Shown: positions 1-9,168, counted from the first letter of the stretch. The stretch: DNA of 43,066 nucleotides from Peptostreptococcaceae bacterium (GCA_030532905.1 JAUNKE010000012.1:1-43066), one strand, 5' to 3'. Notes: generated by a model from the letters alone, not told the origin. Program-made: numbers and translations.

Positions 1-59
1 TTTAATTTCAACTTTTTATTGTTAGACTTCTTTTCACCGAGCACGATTTCAAATTCCAT
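1..59 (-). CDS. Possible N-terminal fragment of a gene running off the left edge
   Basis: An ATG at 57-59 on the minus strand opens a frame of 19 full codons that stays open to the window edge. It starts M-E-F-E-I-V-L-G and becomes lysine-rich. No good Shine-Dalgarno sequence precedes it, and nothing in so short a peptide can be assigned. It would be the next gene downstream of the alpha/beta hydrolase. It may be chance. Confidence 0.18.
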   Translation of the reverse strand, partial: MEFEIVLGEKKSNNKKLKL

Positions 60-130
60 TTTGATTTGCCGTTCTGTTTTTTATCTTCGTTTACGATTTT
101 CCAACTGAACTTTCTGATTTTATTTCAGAT

Positions 131-892
131 TTATTTTTCGCCCGCGCACAATTTTTCAATCCCATCCACCAACTTTTCGGGTTTCAGAATCGCAAGACCC
201 CCATGTCCGATATTCTCTATCCGTCGCAATTTTGCACTTGGAAAATTCTTTTGGATATAGGCGATATCTCTCTTTCTTGATTTTTCTTCCGCATCGGCAA
301 ACCAATATTCAATCCGCTCGCATTCCGTGTTCATCGGCTGCGGCATGGAATAGTTGTTACAGGAGTCAAAAGTTCGCCAAATGGTTTTTACGCTCATCCT
401 CTTCAACACTTTTTCAATATATTGCAGATCTTCATTCGAATATTCATCCGTCGAAAATGCTTTTTGCAAAAGTTTTATTCCGCCGAGTTTACCCATATAG
501 ATGAGCAAAAAATCTTTCACCGCAATAAATCGCGTAATAATCCATGGAAAAGAATATGGCGTGATGCCGCCGTCGATAATCGCACTTTGAATCCGAATTC
601 TGTTGTTTACAAGCATTCGAAGAGCGATTCCTCCGCCCATGGAGCAACCGTAAATACAATCCACCTTGTTCAAATTGTTTTCAAGCAACCAATCTTCAAG
701 CTCCGATGCAATCCGCTCAATACTTGAGAAATCATCTTCTCGATCGGGATCGTAACCCGGCAGCGCGGGAATCACCAAATGGTATTTTTCCATAAGCGGT
801 ATCACATACTCGAAAAAATCCCACATGACGACCGACGGATGAATCAGCAAAACAAGCTTTTCATTTTCTTTTCCGAATTCATGAATGGTCAT
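131..892 (-). CDS. Alpha/beta hydrolase
   Basis: A 253-residue protein with the alpha/beta-hydrolase layout. It has an N-terminal beta-strand with an oxyanion-type HPS stretch (about residues 15-20), a nucleophile elbow YGCSMGGG with Ser84, and a C-terminal catalytic histidine in IGHGG (His230). An acid in the YWFADAE segment (around Asp200) is a plausible third triad member. No signal peptide is seen, so it should be cytoplasmic. The substrate cannot be told from sequence; esterases, lipases and small-molecule hydrolases share this fold. The start has a good ribosome site (GAGGA, about 9 bases upstream). The gene lies beyond the terminator of the upstream operon and has its own -10 box, so it is probably transcribed alone. 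Confidence 0.85.
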   Translation of the reverse strand: MTIHEFGKENEKLVLLIHPSVVMWDFFEYVIPLMEKYHLVIPALPGYDPDREDDFSSIERIASELEDWLLENNLNKVDCIYGCSMGGGIALRMLVNNRIRIQSAIIDGGITPYSFPWIITRFIAVKDFLLIYMGKLGGIKLLQKAFSTDEYSNEDLQYIEKVLKRMSVKTIWRTFDSCNNYSMPQPMNTECERIEYWFADAEEKSRKRDIAYIQKNFPSAKLRRIENIGHGGLAILKPEKLVDGIEKLCAGEK

Positions 893-917
893 CGTCCTAT
901 CCTCACATCATTTAATA

Positions 918-923
918 TTATAT
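918..923 (-). promoter_or_regulatory. Candidate -10 box for the alpha/beta hydrolase gene
   Basis: TATAAT on the minus strand, 26 bases upstream of the hydrolase ATG. The -35 region is poor, lying in a T run at the end of the upstream terminator. The position between a terminator and a ribosome site supports a promoter. Confidence 0.4.
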
Positions 924-940
924 GTATGATTTTAATTGCA

Positions 941-966
941 AAAAAAGGAAGTAATCCTACTTCCCC
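941..966 (-). terminator. Rho-independent terminator after tagA
   Basis: On the minus strand GGAAGTA (revcomp of 959-965) pairs with TACTTCC (revcomp of 948-954) around a 4-base loop and is followed by seven Ts. It starts 10 bases after the tagA stop and closes the long housekeeping/wall operon. Confidence 0.8.
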
Positions 967-975
967 TTCGACTTC

Positions 976-1731
976 TTATTTTTTCTTCATCGGTTTATCG
1001 CGATGAATCAGTACATTGACGGCAAAAATCGGCAAAGCTCCCGCTCTTTTGATTCGTACGGGCTCTTTAATCATTCGATACAGCCATTCCATTCCGATTT
1101 TCTGCCAAAATTCCGGCGCACGCTTCACCGTTCCCGAGATGACATCCAGCGAGCCACCGACGCCCATCAAGAGTTTTGCGCCCAGTTCATCTTTGTAACG
1201 GTCGATGAACAATTCCTGATTCGGCGCACCGAGTGCAACGAAGAGCATGTCCACATCAAGCGATTTAATCAATTCGACGACCGCACGCTCATCCGAATGC
1301 TCCGGGTCTCCGGTATGCATGCCTTTGAAATAGCCGTGATGCGTACCGACGATGTTGATGTTGCGATATTTTTCAATCGTATGCTCGGCGGCGCGCTCGG
1401 CAATCGTCGGCTTGCCTCCAAGAAAGAAAATCCGACTTCCGTTGTCGGTTGCATAAGCAAGCAATCGATCCATCAAATCAATTCCCGTCACACGCTCCCT
1501 AAGCGGTTGTCCTACCAATTTAGACCCAATAACCAACCCTATTCCGTCCGGAACAACAAGACCCGCGTTGTCGATAATATTCATCAAAAGCAGATTTTCA
1601 TTCGCCTTGACAACTATCTCGCTGTTGGGTGTGACCACGACAAATGGCGGCTTGTCTTTCATTCCGTCCGTTGCGATATGCATCGCCTCCTGCATTGTCA
1701 CATGGTCTATTCTCGTTCCTAGAATCTTCAA
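976..1731 (-). CDS. tagA: WecG/TagA/CpsF-family glycosyltransferase
   Basis: A 251-residue enzyme of the family that transfers N-acetylmannosamine from UDP-ManNAc to lipid-linked GlcNAc, the first committed step of wall teichoic acid or similar wall polysaccharides, at the inner membrane face. Family landmarks are TPNSE (34-38), the PDGIG motif with the likely catalytic Asp62, ERVTGIDL, FFLGGKP, FVALGAPNQE, and the C-terminal GVGGSLDVISG through WLYR segment. The start codon is TTG, overlapping the csaB stop (TTGA) with AGGAG 8 bases upstream, so it is translationally coupled to csaB. Substrate specificity is assumed from the family; the csaB context suggests a secondary wall polymer. Confidence 0.88.
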   Translation of the reverse strand: MKILGTRIDHVTMQEAMHIATDGMKDKPPFVVVTPNSEIVVKANENLLLMNIIDNAGLVVPDGIGLVIGSKLVGQPLRERVTGIDLMDRLLAYATDNGSRIFFLGGKPTIAERAAEHTIEKYRNINIVGTHHGYFKGMHTGDPEHSDERAVVELIKSLDVDMLFVALGAPNQELFIDRYKDELGAKLLMGVGGSLDVISGTVKRAPEFWQKIGMEWLYRMIKEPVRIKRAGALPIFAVNVLIHRDKPMKKK

Positions 1732-2825
1732 TTCAATAACTCCTTTACCAGTTCGATATTTTGAATTGCCTTCTCACGCATTCTTTCGGCAATCTCTCCA
1801 ACCTTTTCTTTTCTTTTACCAAGCTCGCCCAAAGTATCTTCCAGCTCGGAGATGAGCTCGCTCGAATCCAATTTTTCGACTTCACTCGTCGTTGACAAAC
1901 CGAATTCTTTCATCAAGCTCTTGACCTTCGGGTCATAGGAAATCGCAATCGGATAAGCGCCCGCCACTACGCCGAAAATCAATCCGTGCAATCGCATCGA
2001 GAGCATGATGTCGATATTGGCAATCAGCGAAAGCATCTCCCTTTCGTCGAGCTGTTCTTCAAGCAGATGCACCTTGCTTCTGTCGGGCAACGATTCCCAT
2101 ACCTTTTGCGAAAGTATCAAATCGCCCGGATGATGAAAAGGCAGTAGAATGATATTCACTCCGCTGTCCTGTAGATGCGAAATCGTATTTTTTATTTCTT
2201 CAACAATCTTTCCATCCAAATCTTTCCAAGAGCGAATCGAAATCCCGATCGTCTGCTCCTGTAAATCAAGTCCCATCTTTTGCAGCAATTCTCTGCCGAA
2301 CTCTTTGTCCGGCTTCTCGAGCATAAAAACGGTGTCGGCGGTTACGGAAATTTCTTTTTTGACGCCCATATCGAGCAATTCTTTTTTCGATTCTTTATCG
2401 CGAACATTGATTTTGTCGAGTCGGTTGAAAGCCTTCGCCACCTTCGCCCGATTGCTTTCTTCAGTGACGGGACCGATTCCCTGCGAATAAATCATCACCT
2501 TTTTCTTGAAAACTTTTTTTGCAAGAAACAACTGAGCCAGATAGTAATAGATGGAGCGCTTGGATGTCACATCCTGAAACAAAGAGCCGCCACCGCTTAT
2601 AAAAATATCGCAGTTTTTTATCTCCTTGAGCAAAGTCGTAATTCTCATCCGCTCAACCGCTCGAATGCCGAATTTTTCAGCCGTTTTTTGAGGATTGGCG
2701 GACAGCGCCGTCAGCTCGACATTTTCGATGGAACGCAAACCTTCGACCATCGAATACAAAATCGCTTCATCCCCCAAATTATCATAGCCGAAATAACCGG
2801 ACATCAATATTTTTTTATTCAGCAT
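1728..2825 (-). CDS. csaB: Polysaccharide pyruvyl transferase CsaB
   Basis: A 365-residue protein opening with the hallmark GYFGYDNLGDEAIL. It continues with ISGGGSLFQD, a YSQGIGPV segment and a late SMRLHGLIFG motif, all typical of the CsaB pyruvyltransferase family. Such enzymes add ketal-linked pyruvate from phosphoenolpyruvate to secondary cell-wall polysaccharide, which creates the ligand for S-layer-homology (SLH) domains. The gene overlaps the upstream DUF5693 gene by 11 bases and the downstream tagA by 4, a tight three-gene unit. SLH-domain surface proteins would be expected elsewhere in this genome; none is in the window. Confidence 0.9.
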   Translation of the reverse strand: MLNKKILMSGYFGYDNLGDEAILYSMVEGLRSIENVELTALSANPQKTAEKFGIRAVERMRITTLLKEIKNCDIFISGGGSLFQDVTSKRSIYYYLAQLFLAKKVFKKKVMIYSQGIGPVTEESNRAKVAKAFNRLDKINVRDKESKKELLDMGVKKEISVTADTVFMLEKPDKEFGRELLQKMGLDLQEQTIGISIRSWKDLDGKIVEEIKNTISHLQDSGVNIILLPFHHPGDLILSQKVWESLPDRSKVHLLEEQLDEREMLSLIANIDIMLSMRLHGLIFGVVAGAYPIAISYDPKVKSLMKEFGLSTTSEVEKLDSSELISELEDTLGELGKRKEKVGEIAERMREKAIQNIELVKELLN

Positions 2826-4932
2826 ATTTTTTCCTTTTAGCTTTGTTTGTAAAAATTTTTCGCACTATACCTTCACATAGAATCAGAAACAATCCGACCA
2901 ATGTTCCGACGAACAGTTCCGACAATGTTCGATAGGTCGAAAGATAAATCGGCGCCTTCATGTGAGAGAAGGTGTTGACGGTGTTGACCAATGCGATGGA
3001 ACCGACAAAGGCAAGCACCCATGCAATTTTTTCATAACGCTTTTGATAAGCGTGGTAGAACAACAAAATCAGCGCCGGAATTCCGACGAAGATAGCCTTG
3101 GTTCTCGGTCTCGCCGGGAAAATCAGCTCCAAACCGTTTCGCAAAAGTGCCTCGAACAAAGACGGGTCGCCCGTCGTATTTCCGGAGCGCAACATGAAGA
3201 CGAGCAAAACGCCTGCCGCCGCGCCCAAAAGCATCACTTGCCATATTTTTATAGAATCGGACAAAAATCGTTGCGCATCGTCCGTTGTAATTCCCACTTC
3301 ACTATTCTTATAGCCGCGCTTGTAGCCGTAGTATGCCACATAGATAATCGGCGTCATCAGCATCGGCACCATTTGAGACGGCTTCACGCCCGAGAATGCA
3401 TCCAGTCCGAGCAGATATTTGCTGTGCGCAAGCATCGCCATCGCAAAAATTGCGCCGCCCATACAGATGATGAGCAACAATGCCGTCATCACAATGGACA
3501 TCAAAAGCGATTTGCTCTTCGTGTTACTTTGACGCGCATTGTACTGCTGCTTGATAATGGAAATCATTACGAATGCCGCAATCGTCGGCATCGCCATCGC
3601 ACCAAGCAGAGCCAGCGCCTTGCTCGCCAAAGCTTCAAAGGCAAGCAACTTTCCGAATACCGCAATCGTGCAGAGCATACCGAAAGCAAAGAGCGCATAC
3701 AAAAATTTTCTGCTGACCGTAAAGAGATTGTCCAGTATCAGCAAACATACCGCAATGATTCCGGCGCCGACCAAGATTTTGTAATACGGACTCGGATTGA
3801 AATATTCCATCGTCTTGAGCGGTCCGGGCTGAATATGATGGATTTTAAGTCTGGACGCCAAATCATCAAGCACTTTTTTATAAGCCGCCGGATCCGCCAC
3901 ATATCGATTGTCGAGCACAAAAGGCTTCAAACTCACGATACGGATATTTCTCGTCGTAATTCCGCGGAAGAATATATTGGTAATTTCCTCTCCATTGTGG
4001 TGGAGCGGAATCTTAAAATCAAATTTGGATTGAATAAAATCCCAAGTCAAATAATTGCCCGTCGCCTCATATTCCATCAGACGCGCAAGCTGAGGCATTC
4101 CTTCGGTATCGAGATATCCGCCCTGTGAGCTGGATTCGATGAATCCGAGCGCGATATTGCGGTCTTCCAATCCCTTCGCCAATTCGGCAATCGGCAATTC
4201 ATCCAACTCTTTTCCCTTCGCACTGACCGCATCGTATCCGAGCACCTTCGTTCCGGCGAAGAAAATATGACTCGATGAAATTTCGGTTTTGTCAATCACA
4301 TCAAAGAGTCGCTGAATGGATTTGTCGGGGTCTTGAAAATCCGAATTGTAGGTCGGCGCCAAAATGACGCCGTAGCCGTTTTGTTTCGCTTTTTCAATCG
4401 CTCTCAAATCGTAGCCCAAGCCGACGGTTTCAAGCATCGAGCCTTCCCAAACCTGCGTCGTGATATTACGCTGTCCGTAGCTGCCCAGCGTCAACACCGG
4501 CGCGGTAATCTGCTCATAGGATTCTCCGATGACGCGTACGGTATTTTCATCCTCTAACACGACTTCACGGTCGGCAAGGCGTACATCGTCATATCCCTTG
4601 TAGATGCGCTGAATCAATTCCTTGTCCGGCGATTCGATAATCATATCGTAGCCGCTCATACGCGTAGTCACATCATAATGCGGACTGTCCTTCATGCTCT
4701 GAATGGTATCCTCTTTGATAAACATATTGTGAACGCCCGTGTCTTTCATCATGCGCAGATATTCGTCAATCGATTTTTTCTCCTGCTGAGCCAATTTCTC
4801 CAGCTCGCTGTAATAAAAATCCACCTCATAATTTTTGTATTCCGACTCGATTGCAAATCGCTGATACACCAAAATGCCCGCTGCAATCAATCCGATAATC
4901 ATAATAAGCGTCAATGCTTTGTTTAACTTCAT
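2815..4932 (-). CDS. DUF5693 family membrane protein
   Basis: A 705-residue protein with one N-terminal transmembrane helix (about 7-25). A long soluble, presumably extracytoplasmic part (about 30-385) follows, then a C-terminal block of roughly eight hydrophobic helices (about 390-690). The FPARPRTKAIFVGIPAL segment late in the protein fits DUF5693, a family commonly encoded next to csaB in Firmicutes. The function is not established. The gene order DUF5693-csaB-tagA implies a role in making or exporting the pyruvylated wall polymer. The extracellular part alternates predicted strands and helices with several conserved-looking Gly-Tyr patches, but I recognise no catalytic motif. Confidence 0.8.
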   Translation of the reverse strand: MKLNKALTLIMIIGLIAAGILVYQRFAIESEYKNYEVDFYYSELEKLAQQEKKSIDEYLRMMKDTGVHNMFIKEDTIQSMKDSPHYDVTTRMSGYDMIIESPDKELIQRIYKGYDDVRLADREVVLEDENTVRVIGESYEQITAPVLTLGSYGQRNITTQVWEGSMLETVGLGYDLRAIEKAKQNGYGVILAPTYNSDFQDPDKSIQRLFDVIDKTEISSSHIFFAGTKVLGYDAVSAKGKELDELPIAELAKGLEDRNIALGFIESSSQGGYLDTEGMPQLARLMEYEATGNYLTWDFIQSKFDFKIPLHHNGEEITNIFFRGITTRNIRIVSLKPFVLDNRYVADPAAYKKVLDDLASRLKIHHIQPGPLKTMEYFNPSPYYKILVGAGIIAVCLLILDNLFTVSRKFLYALFAFGMLCTIAVFGKLLAFEALASKALALLGAMAMPTIAAFVMISIIKQQYNARQSNTKSKSLLMSIVMTALLLIICMGGAIFAMAMLAHSKYLLGLDAFSGVKPSQMVPMLMTPIIYVAYYGYKRGYKNSEVGITTDDAQRFLSDSIKIWQVMLLGAAAGVLLVFMLRSGNTTGDPSLFEALLRNGLELIFPARPRTKAIFVGIPALILLFYHAYQKRYEKIAWVLAFVGSIALVNTVNTFSHMKAPIYLSTYRTLSELFVGTLVGLFLILCEGIVRKIFTNKAKRKKYAE

Positions 4933-4972
4933 TCTCTCTTAGTCCCTTTCCTGTTATGTATGACTCTATGTA

Positions 4973-5335
4973 TTATTCGTCAAATATGCCTACGCTGATT
5001 TCCAGCGCTTTGTTGACTTTTTTCATAAAGTCTCTATCACAACGCCCTATTCGGTCTTTCATTCTCTTTCTGTCAATCGTTCGTATCTGCTCCAAGAGCA
5101 ATACCGAATCCTTTATCAAGCCGAAGCTCCCCGCTCGTATTTCGATATGCGTCGGCAACTTCGCTTTTTTGAGCTGCGAAGTAATTGCCGCTATGATAAT
5201 CGTTGGTGAATATTTGTTCCCGATATTATTTTGAATTACGAGAACGGGACGAACCCCTCCTTGTTCCGAGCCGATCACCGGACTGAGATCGGCATAAAAA
5301 ATGTCGCCTCGTTTTATTATTACATTATCATTCAT
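4973..5335 (-). CDS. mazF: MazF/EndoA-type mRNA interferase
   Basis: A 120-residue toxin closely resembling Bacillus EndoA (NdoA/MazF), which cuts single-stranded mRNA at short motifs. Visible family features are the [13 protein letters not shown] start, [14 protein letters not shown] with the catalytic Arg29, AAIT with Thr52, and [12 protein letters not shown]. Position after alr is the usual Firmicute location. The cognate antitoxin (EndoAI/MazE) normally lies between alr and this gene, but only 13 bases separate them here, so no antitoxin gene is adjacent. The ribosome site is AAAGGA. The catalytic residues are intact, so it should be active unless controlled by an unlinked partner. Confidence 0.92.
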   Translation of the reverse strand: MNDNVIIKRGDIFYADLSPVIGSEQGGVRPVLVIQNNIGNKYSPTIIIAAITSQLKKAKLPTHIEIRAGSFGLIKDSVLLLEQIRTIDRKRMKDRIGRCDRDFMKKVNKALEISVGIFDE

Positions 5336-5348
5336 TTTTTATCCTTTA

Positions 5349-6503
5349 CTAATCCAGTAAATAATTTACCGTTTTAATTGCTTTCCCTTCTACATAATAT
5401 ACACGCGGAATTCTTCTTTGCACCATACAGAGCAATTCATAGTTGATGGTGCCCAGTTTTTCCGCCAATCGCTCCACCGACAATTCTTTTTGCGGTGAAA
5501 AAATGACGACCTCATCACCGATTTGAACCGCATCATCGATTTTTACCATCGACTGATCCATGCAGATTCGTCCGACGACGGAATACATTTTACCTCGGAT
5601 TTGCACATCCGCATTTCCTGAAAGCATGCGTGTAAAACCGTCCGCATAGCCAATCGGCATCGTCCCCAATTTTTCTCTTTGCTCGGCATGATATTTGTGC
5701 CCGTAACTCACGCCCGCCCCCGGCTCAATCGTTTTGACATTAGTCAGCTTGGTTTTAAGCGTCATCGCCGGTCGAAGTTCCACAACGCTCTCATCCATTT
5801 CATCCGACGGATAATGACCGTACAGACTGATGCCGAGTCGAACCATGTCCAAATGATACTCGGGATAAGCCATAATCCCCGCCGAGTTGCAAACATGGTT
5901 AATCTTAAAATAAATTCCTCGCGCTTCCAGTTGATCGACAATATCCTTGTAGCGCTCGAATTGCAAATCCGTCATGCCGCGCTCCGTCGTATCCGCCATC
6001 GCAAAATGCGTAAAGATTCCCTGCAATACCAAATTGTCGAGCTTACTTATCTGCTCGATTTCATCCACCGTTTTGTCTTCATAAACAAAACCGACTCGGG
6101 ACATTCCGGTATCGAGTTTCACCTGAATATTTGCAAAAGCGCCCATTCTTTTTGCGACTGCGGAAATTTTCTCCGCCGTTTCATAATGAAAAAGCGGAAT
6201 GTCGATTCGATTTTCAATCAGGGATTCGTACATCGACTCTTCGACATAAGACAGACACATAATCGGTGTCCGGATTCCGTGATTACGAAGCTCCAAAGCC
6301 TCACTCGCCGTCGCCACGCCGAAATAATCGCATCCGTTTTGCTCCAGATGTTGCGCCACGCTCACGCTGCCATGTCCGTAAGCATTCGCCTTGATGATGG
6401 CACATACCTTCGTGCCGTCCTGCGTCAGAGCCTTCATGCTCCGGTAATTATGTAAAATATTGTCCAAGTTAATTTCCGCCCATGTGGGCATATAATTGCT
6501 CAT
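5349..6503 (-). CDS. alr: Alanine racemase
   Basis: A 384-residue fold-type III PLP enzyme that interconverts L- and D-alanine for peptidoglycan. The PLP lysine is Lys38 in AIIKANAYGHG. The second catalytic base is the tyrosine in the GAGVSYGHKYHA segment, and GYADGF and GRICMDQ are present. I place the start at 6503 rather than at an in-frame codon 87 bases further upstream. This ATG overlaps the acpS stop (ATGA), has AAAGGA at good spacing, and begins the family's usual N-terminus (M-x-TWAEINLDNI). Coupled to acpS upstream, with mazF 13 bases downstream. Confidence 0.93.
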   Translation of the reverse strand: MSNYMPTWAEINLDNILHNYRSMKALTQDGTKVCAIIKANAYGHGSVSVAQHLEQNGCDYFGVATASEALELRNHGIRTPIMCLSYVEESMYESLIENRIDIPLFHYETAEKISAVAKRMGAFANIQVKLDTGMSRVGFVYEDKTVDEIEQISKLDNLVLQGIFTHFAMADTTERGMTDLQFERYKDIVDQLEARGIYFKINHVCNSAGIMAYPEYHLDMVRLGISLYGHYPSDEMDESVVELRPAMTLKTKLTNVKTIEPGAGVSYGHKYHAEQREKLGTMPIGYADGFTRMLSGNADVQIRGKMYSVVGRICMDQSMVKIDDAVQIGDEVVIFSPQKELSVERLAEKLGTINYELLCMVQRRIPRVYYVEGKAIKTVNYLLD

Positions 6504-6871
6504 TGTTCTTTCCTTTCTATAATGCAAAATGCAGTTGCCATACTGTCGGAATGAGAAATGCTGATGAAGATATTGCTCGTCGGATGGCAATCAGCGCCTC
6601 GGTGTAGTCGTAGGTAAGGAGCAGATATTTTGTTGTGCAAAACTTCGACATCCTTGAGCGCAAAATTACGAAAGCCCTCGCCGGTCGCTTTGGCATAAGC
6701 TTCCTTTGCCGCCCACATACCCGCAAGCGATTCATGGCTGATTTTTTCGCCGCGAATCGCATACTCCAGTTCTTCAGATGTGAACACGCGCTCTAAAAAA
6801 CGGGGATTTTTTTCAATCGCCTGTTGAACTTTGCTGATTTCAATAATATCCGTACCTATTCCTACTATCAT
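6500..6871 (-). CDS. acpS: Holo-[acyl-carrier-protein] synthase
   Basis: A 123-residue phosphopantetheinyl transferase that moves 4'-phosphopantetheine from CoA to a serine of acyl carrier protein. It has the AcpS signatures GIGTDIIEI (Asp8) and WAAKEAYAKATGEG (Glu57), the two Mg-coordinating acids, and the C-terminal SISHSDSMA stretch. The length is normal. AAAGGGG precedes the ATG. It overlaps alr by 4 bases, the common acpS-alr pairing of Firmicutes. Confidence 0.93.
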   Translation of the reverse strand: MIVGIGTDIIEISKVQQAIEKNPRFLERVFTSEELEYAIRGEKISHESLAGMWAAKEAYAKATGEGFRNFALKDVEVLHNKISAPYLRLHRGADCHPTSNIFISISHSDSMATAFCIIERKEQ

Positions 6872-6901
6872 TACTACCCCTTTATAAAATACTTCATTCA
6901 G

Positions 6902-7258
6902 TTATTTTTGTCGATACCTTCTTAATCGAAAGTGCAGGGTCAATTTCTCCGCATCATAAACGGTGTCATGCTCATCGATCATCATACCGACGAGTGCAAG
7001 CTCGCTGCTCGGCGTCGTATCATTGCCGGTCAAGCCCCAATAATACTCCTCCATCTCATGCTGTCTCGGTGCCGAAAGCAGTCGCTCGATTTTGTCCAAC
7101 CGCTTCGGCGCAATCGGCTCGCCAAGTTGCGCGTCAAAAAAAATCTCGGAATACTCGCTTTCTTTTTTTATTTCCATTTTAATATTCTTCGTTCGATAAG
7201 AATATAAGAAAACCAGCATCTCATCAATGATTTTTATCAATCTGTGGTCAATATACAT
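6902..7258 (-). CDS. Hypothetical protein (118 aa)
   Basis: No family recognised. The protein is soluble, charged and mixed alpha/beta, without signal peptide or membrane segment. Distinctive stretches are RQHEMEEYYWGLTG and LALVGMMIDEHDTVYD in the second half. It has a strong ribosome site (AGGAG about 9 bases upstream) and sits 12 bases after the DUF1576 gene, with acpS 30 bases downstream, so it is surely expressed within this operon. The tight spacing and normal codon use argue that it is a real gene. Confidence 0.75.
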   Translation of the reverse strand: MYIDHRLIKIIDEMLVFLYSYRTKNIKMEIKKESEYSEIFFDAQLGEPIAPKRLDKIERLLSAPRQHEMEEYYWGLTGNDTTPSSELALVGMMIDEHDTVYDAEKLTLHFRLRRYRQK

Positions 7259-7270
7259 TTTTCCCCTCTC

Positions 7271-8515
7271 CTAATCATACTCCTCCCGCAGAGAAGATGC
7301 AATCGGAAGTAATAAAATAACTACAAGACCCGAAGTAAATCCATTGTTATACAAATTTATTCCGGCATTGATTACTCCGGCACTCAGCGTCAGACAAAGA
7401 TGAACAAAGCCCGCAATCACTCCCCATATCGGACCGAAGTATCCGCTGAACGGTGCAAGCGCCGTACCAAATAAAATGATTATCATCAATAAATTCGGAT
7501 CATACGAAATAATATTAAGCTTTGCCGCCAAGATTGCTCCGACGGAAATCGGAACCACATTCTTAAAATTGAGTCCGAAGCCCGCAAAGCCTACCACCGT
7601 CATAACTCCCGCCAAAAAAGGTCCGTTCATCGTGCCCGTAAGCACTAAAGTCAACACCGTATAAGCGATTCCAATCAAACCCATATTGATGAGCGGAATG
7701 AAATTGCCGTACAGAATGAAGAAATCGGTAACGACTCGTCCGCTTTCCTGACTCAATTCCCAAAAACTTTCCAACGATTCCTTTTTGAAAATCAAACCCA
7801 CCAGAGTCATCGCGATGAACACGATGAACAAGATGACGGACAGCTGAAAAGTATATTCGCTCGACCATACGCTTTTGGACGCCATGTCAAAACCGAATGC
7901 CTTGAACAGAGAAACAAAAGTAATCGCCACAAAGCCGCTGGCAAAACCGGTATTTGCCAAAATAAATCCTTCGTGCATTCGCAAACAATGCGATACGAGC
8001 GGCGGCATCAAAAACCCGAGCAGGATTCCGCCCAAAGTCGAAAGTACAAAGCTCATGAAGACGGCATCGGTCACCAACAAAAATATCTGATTGACCGCCG
8101 GCGCAAGACTCGTGCTCATAAATGCGATGATGATATAGTTTCGGAAAGGATGCTTTTTCACCAGAGAATACAGATACACTCCGATGATGACCGGCCATAC
8201 ATTGAGTAGATTCTTGCCGAAGAAAGCGAATCCGAACATCAAAAAAATCGACAGGATAATCGAACCGTTGGGCTTCATATCCATCTTCATCAACATCGCC
8301 ACACAAATCAACCCGAGCACGCCCGCGTTGACAAAGGTTGCGCCTACACCGCCGACAGCGATGTAATCCGTCAAAAGCACCGATGAATCCTGCATTATCG
8401 CCGACAATCCGCTAAAGAGTTTATTCACCGGTTGCAAAAAGAAGCCGCTGACTACGAAGAACGAAAAAAAGGCAATTAACCAAATATAGTGTACTACTAA
8501 TTTTCTTTTTTTCAA
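7271..8515 (-). CDS. DUF1576 multi-spanning membrane protein
   Basis: A 414-residue integral membrane protein with about ten or more hydrophobic helices and little soluble sequence. The N-terminal SGFFLQPVNKLFSG, VGGVGATFVNAG and FFGKNLLNVWPVIIG segments match my recollection of the DUF1576 family, whose transport function is undefined. It looks transporter-like: there are two similar halves with glycine-rich helices (FVNAG and the later GFGLNFKNVVPI). The start codon is TTG with AAAGGA 5 bases upstream, 15 bases after the upp stop. Proximity to upp may be incidental. Confidence 0.8.
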   Translation of the reverse strand: MKKRKLVVHYIWLIAFFSFFVVSGFFLQPVNKLFSGLSAIMQDSSVLLTDYIAVGGVGATFVNAGVLGLICVAMLMKMDMKPNGSIILSIFLMFGFAFFGKNLLNVWPVIIGVYLYSLVKKHPFRNYIIIAFMSTSLAPAVNQIFLLVTDAVFMSFVLSTLGGILLGFLMPPLVSHCLRMHEGFILANTGFASGFVAITFVSLFKAFGFDMASKSVWSSEYTFQLSVILFIVFIAMTLVGLIFKKESLESFWELSQESGRVVTDFFILYGNFIPLINMGLIGIAYTVLTLVLTGTMNGPFLAGVMTVVGFAGFGLNFKNVVPISVGAILAAKLNIISYDPNLLMIIILFGTALAPFSGYFGPIWGVIAGFVHLCLTLSAGVINAGINLYNNGFTSGLVVILLLPIASSLREEYD

Positions 8516-8530
8516 ATTAAATCCTTTCCG

Positions 8531-9160
8531 TTATTTTGTTCCGAAGATACGGTCTCCCGCATCGCCCAGTCCCGGAACGATATAGCAATGCTCATTCAGT
8601 CTTTCGTCAAGCGCCGCTAAGAATATATCGACATCCGGATGCTTTTCCTGCATATATTTCACACCTTCCGGACAGCCGACGAGGCAGACCAACTTGATAT
8701 TTTGCGCGCCCTTTTTCTTCAAAAGGTCGATAGCCGCTACTGCTGAGCCGCCCGTTGCAAGCATCGGGTCAACAACAAAAATTTCTCTTTCCGCCAAATC
8801 CTGCGGTAATTTACAAAAATATTCGATCGGCAAATGCGTCTGCGGGTCACGATACATTCCGATATGACCGACTTTCGCCGCCGGAATCAGCTCCAGCACG
8901 CCATCGACCATTCCCAAACCGGCGCGAAGAATCGGCACGACCGCCAATTTTTTCCCCGCGAGCATCTTCGCTTTCATCTTGGTAATCGGCGTTTCAATTT
9001 CCACCTCTTCCAATTGAAGATGTCTCGTCATCTCATATACCATGAGCATCCCGACTTCTTTTACCAATCCGCGAAAGGTCATCGAGCCCGTATTGATGTC
9101 GCGCATCATCGACAGCTTGTGTTGAATGAGCGGGTGATCATAGATTACTAATTTTGACAT
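8531..9160 (-). CDS. upp: Uracil phosphoribosyltransferase
   Basis: A 209-residue pyrimidine-salvage enzyme: uracil + PRPP gives UMP + PPi. The PRPP loop [13 protein letters not shown], the N-terminal [24 protein letters not shown] and the C-terminal uracil-binding [12 protein letters not shown] are all present, and the length is standard. A perfect AGGAGG lies 5 bases before the ATG. It follows rpiB by 8 bases; the sua5-rpiB-upp order is common in Firmicutes. Together with tdk at the head of the same run it supports nucleobase and nucleoside salvage. Confidence 0.95.
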   Translation of the reverse strand: MSKLVIYDHPLIQHKLSMMRDINTGSMTFRGLVKEVGMLMVYEMTRHLQLEEVEIETPITKMKAKMLAGKKLAVVPILRAGLGMVDGVLELIPAAKVGHIGMYRDPQTHLPIEYFCKLPQDLAEREIFVVDPMLATGGSAVAAIDLLKKKGAQNIKLVCLVGCPEGVKYMQEKHPDVDIFLAALDERLNEHCYIVPGLGDAGDRIFGTK

Positions 9161-9168
9161 ATTGCCTC

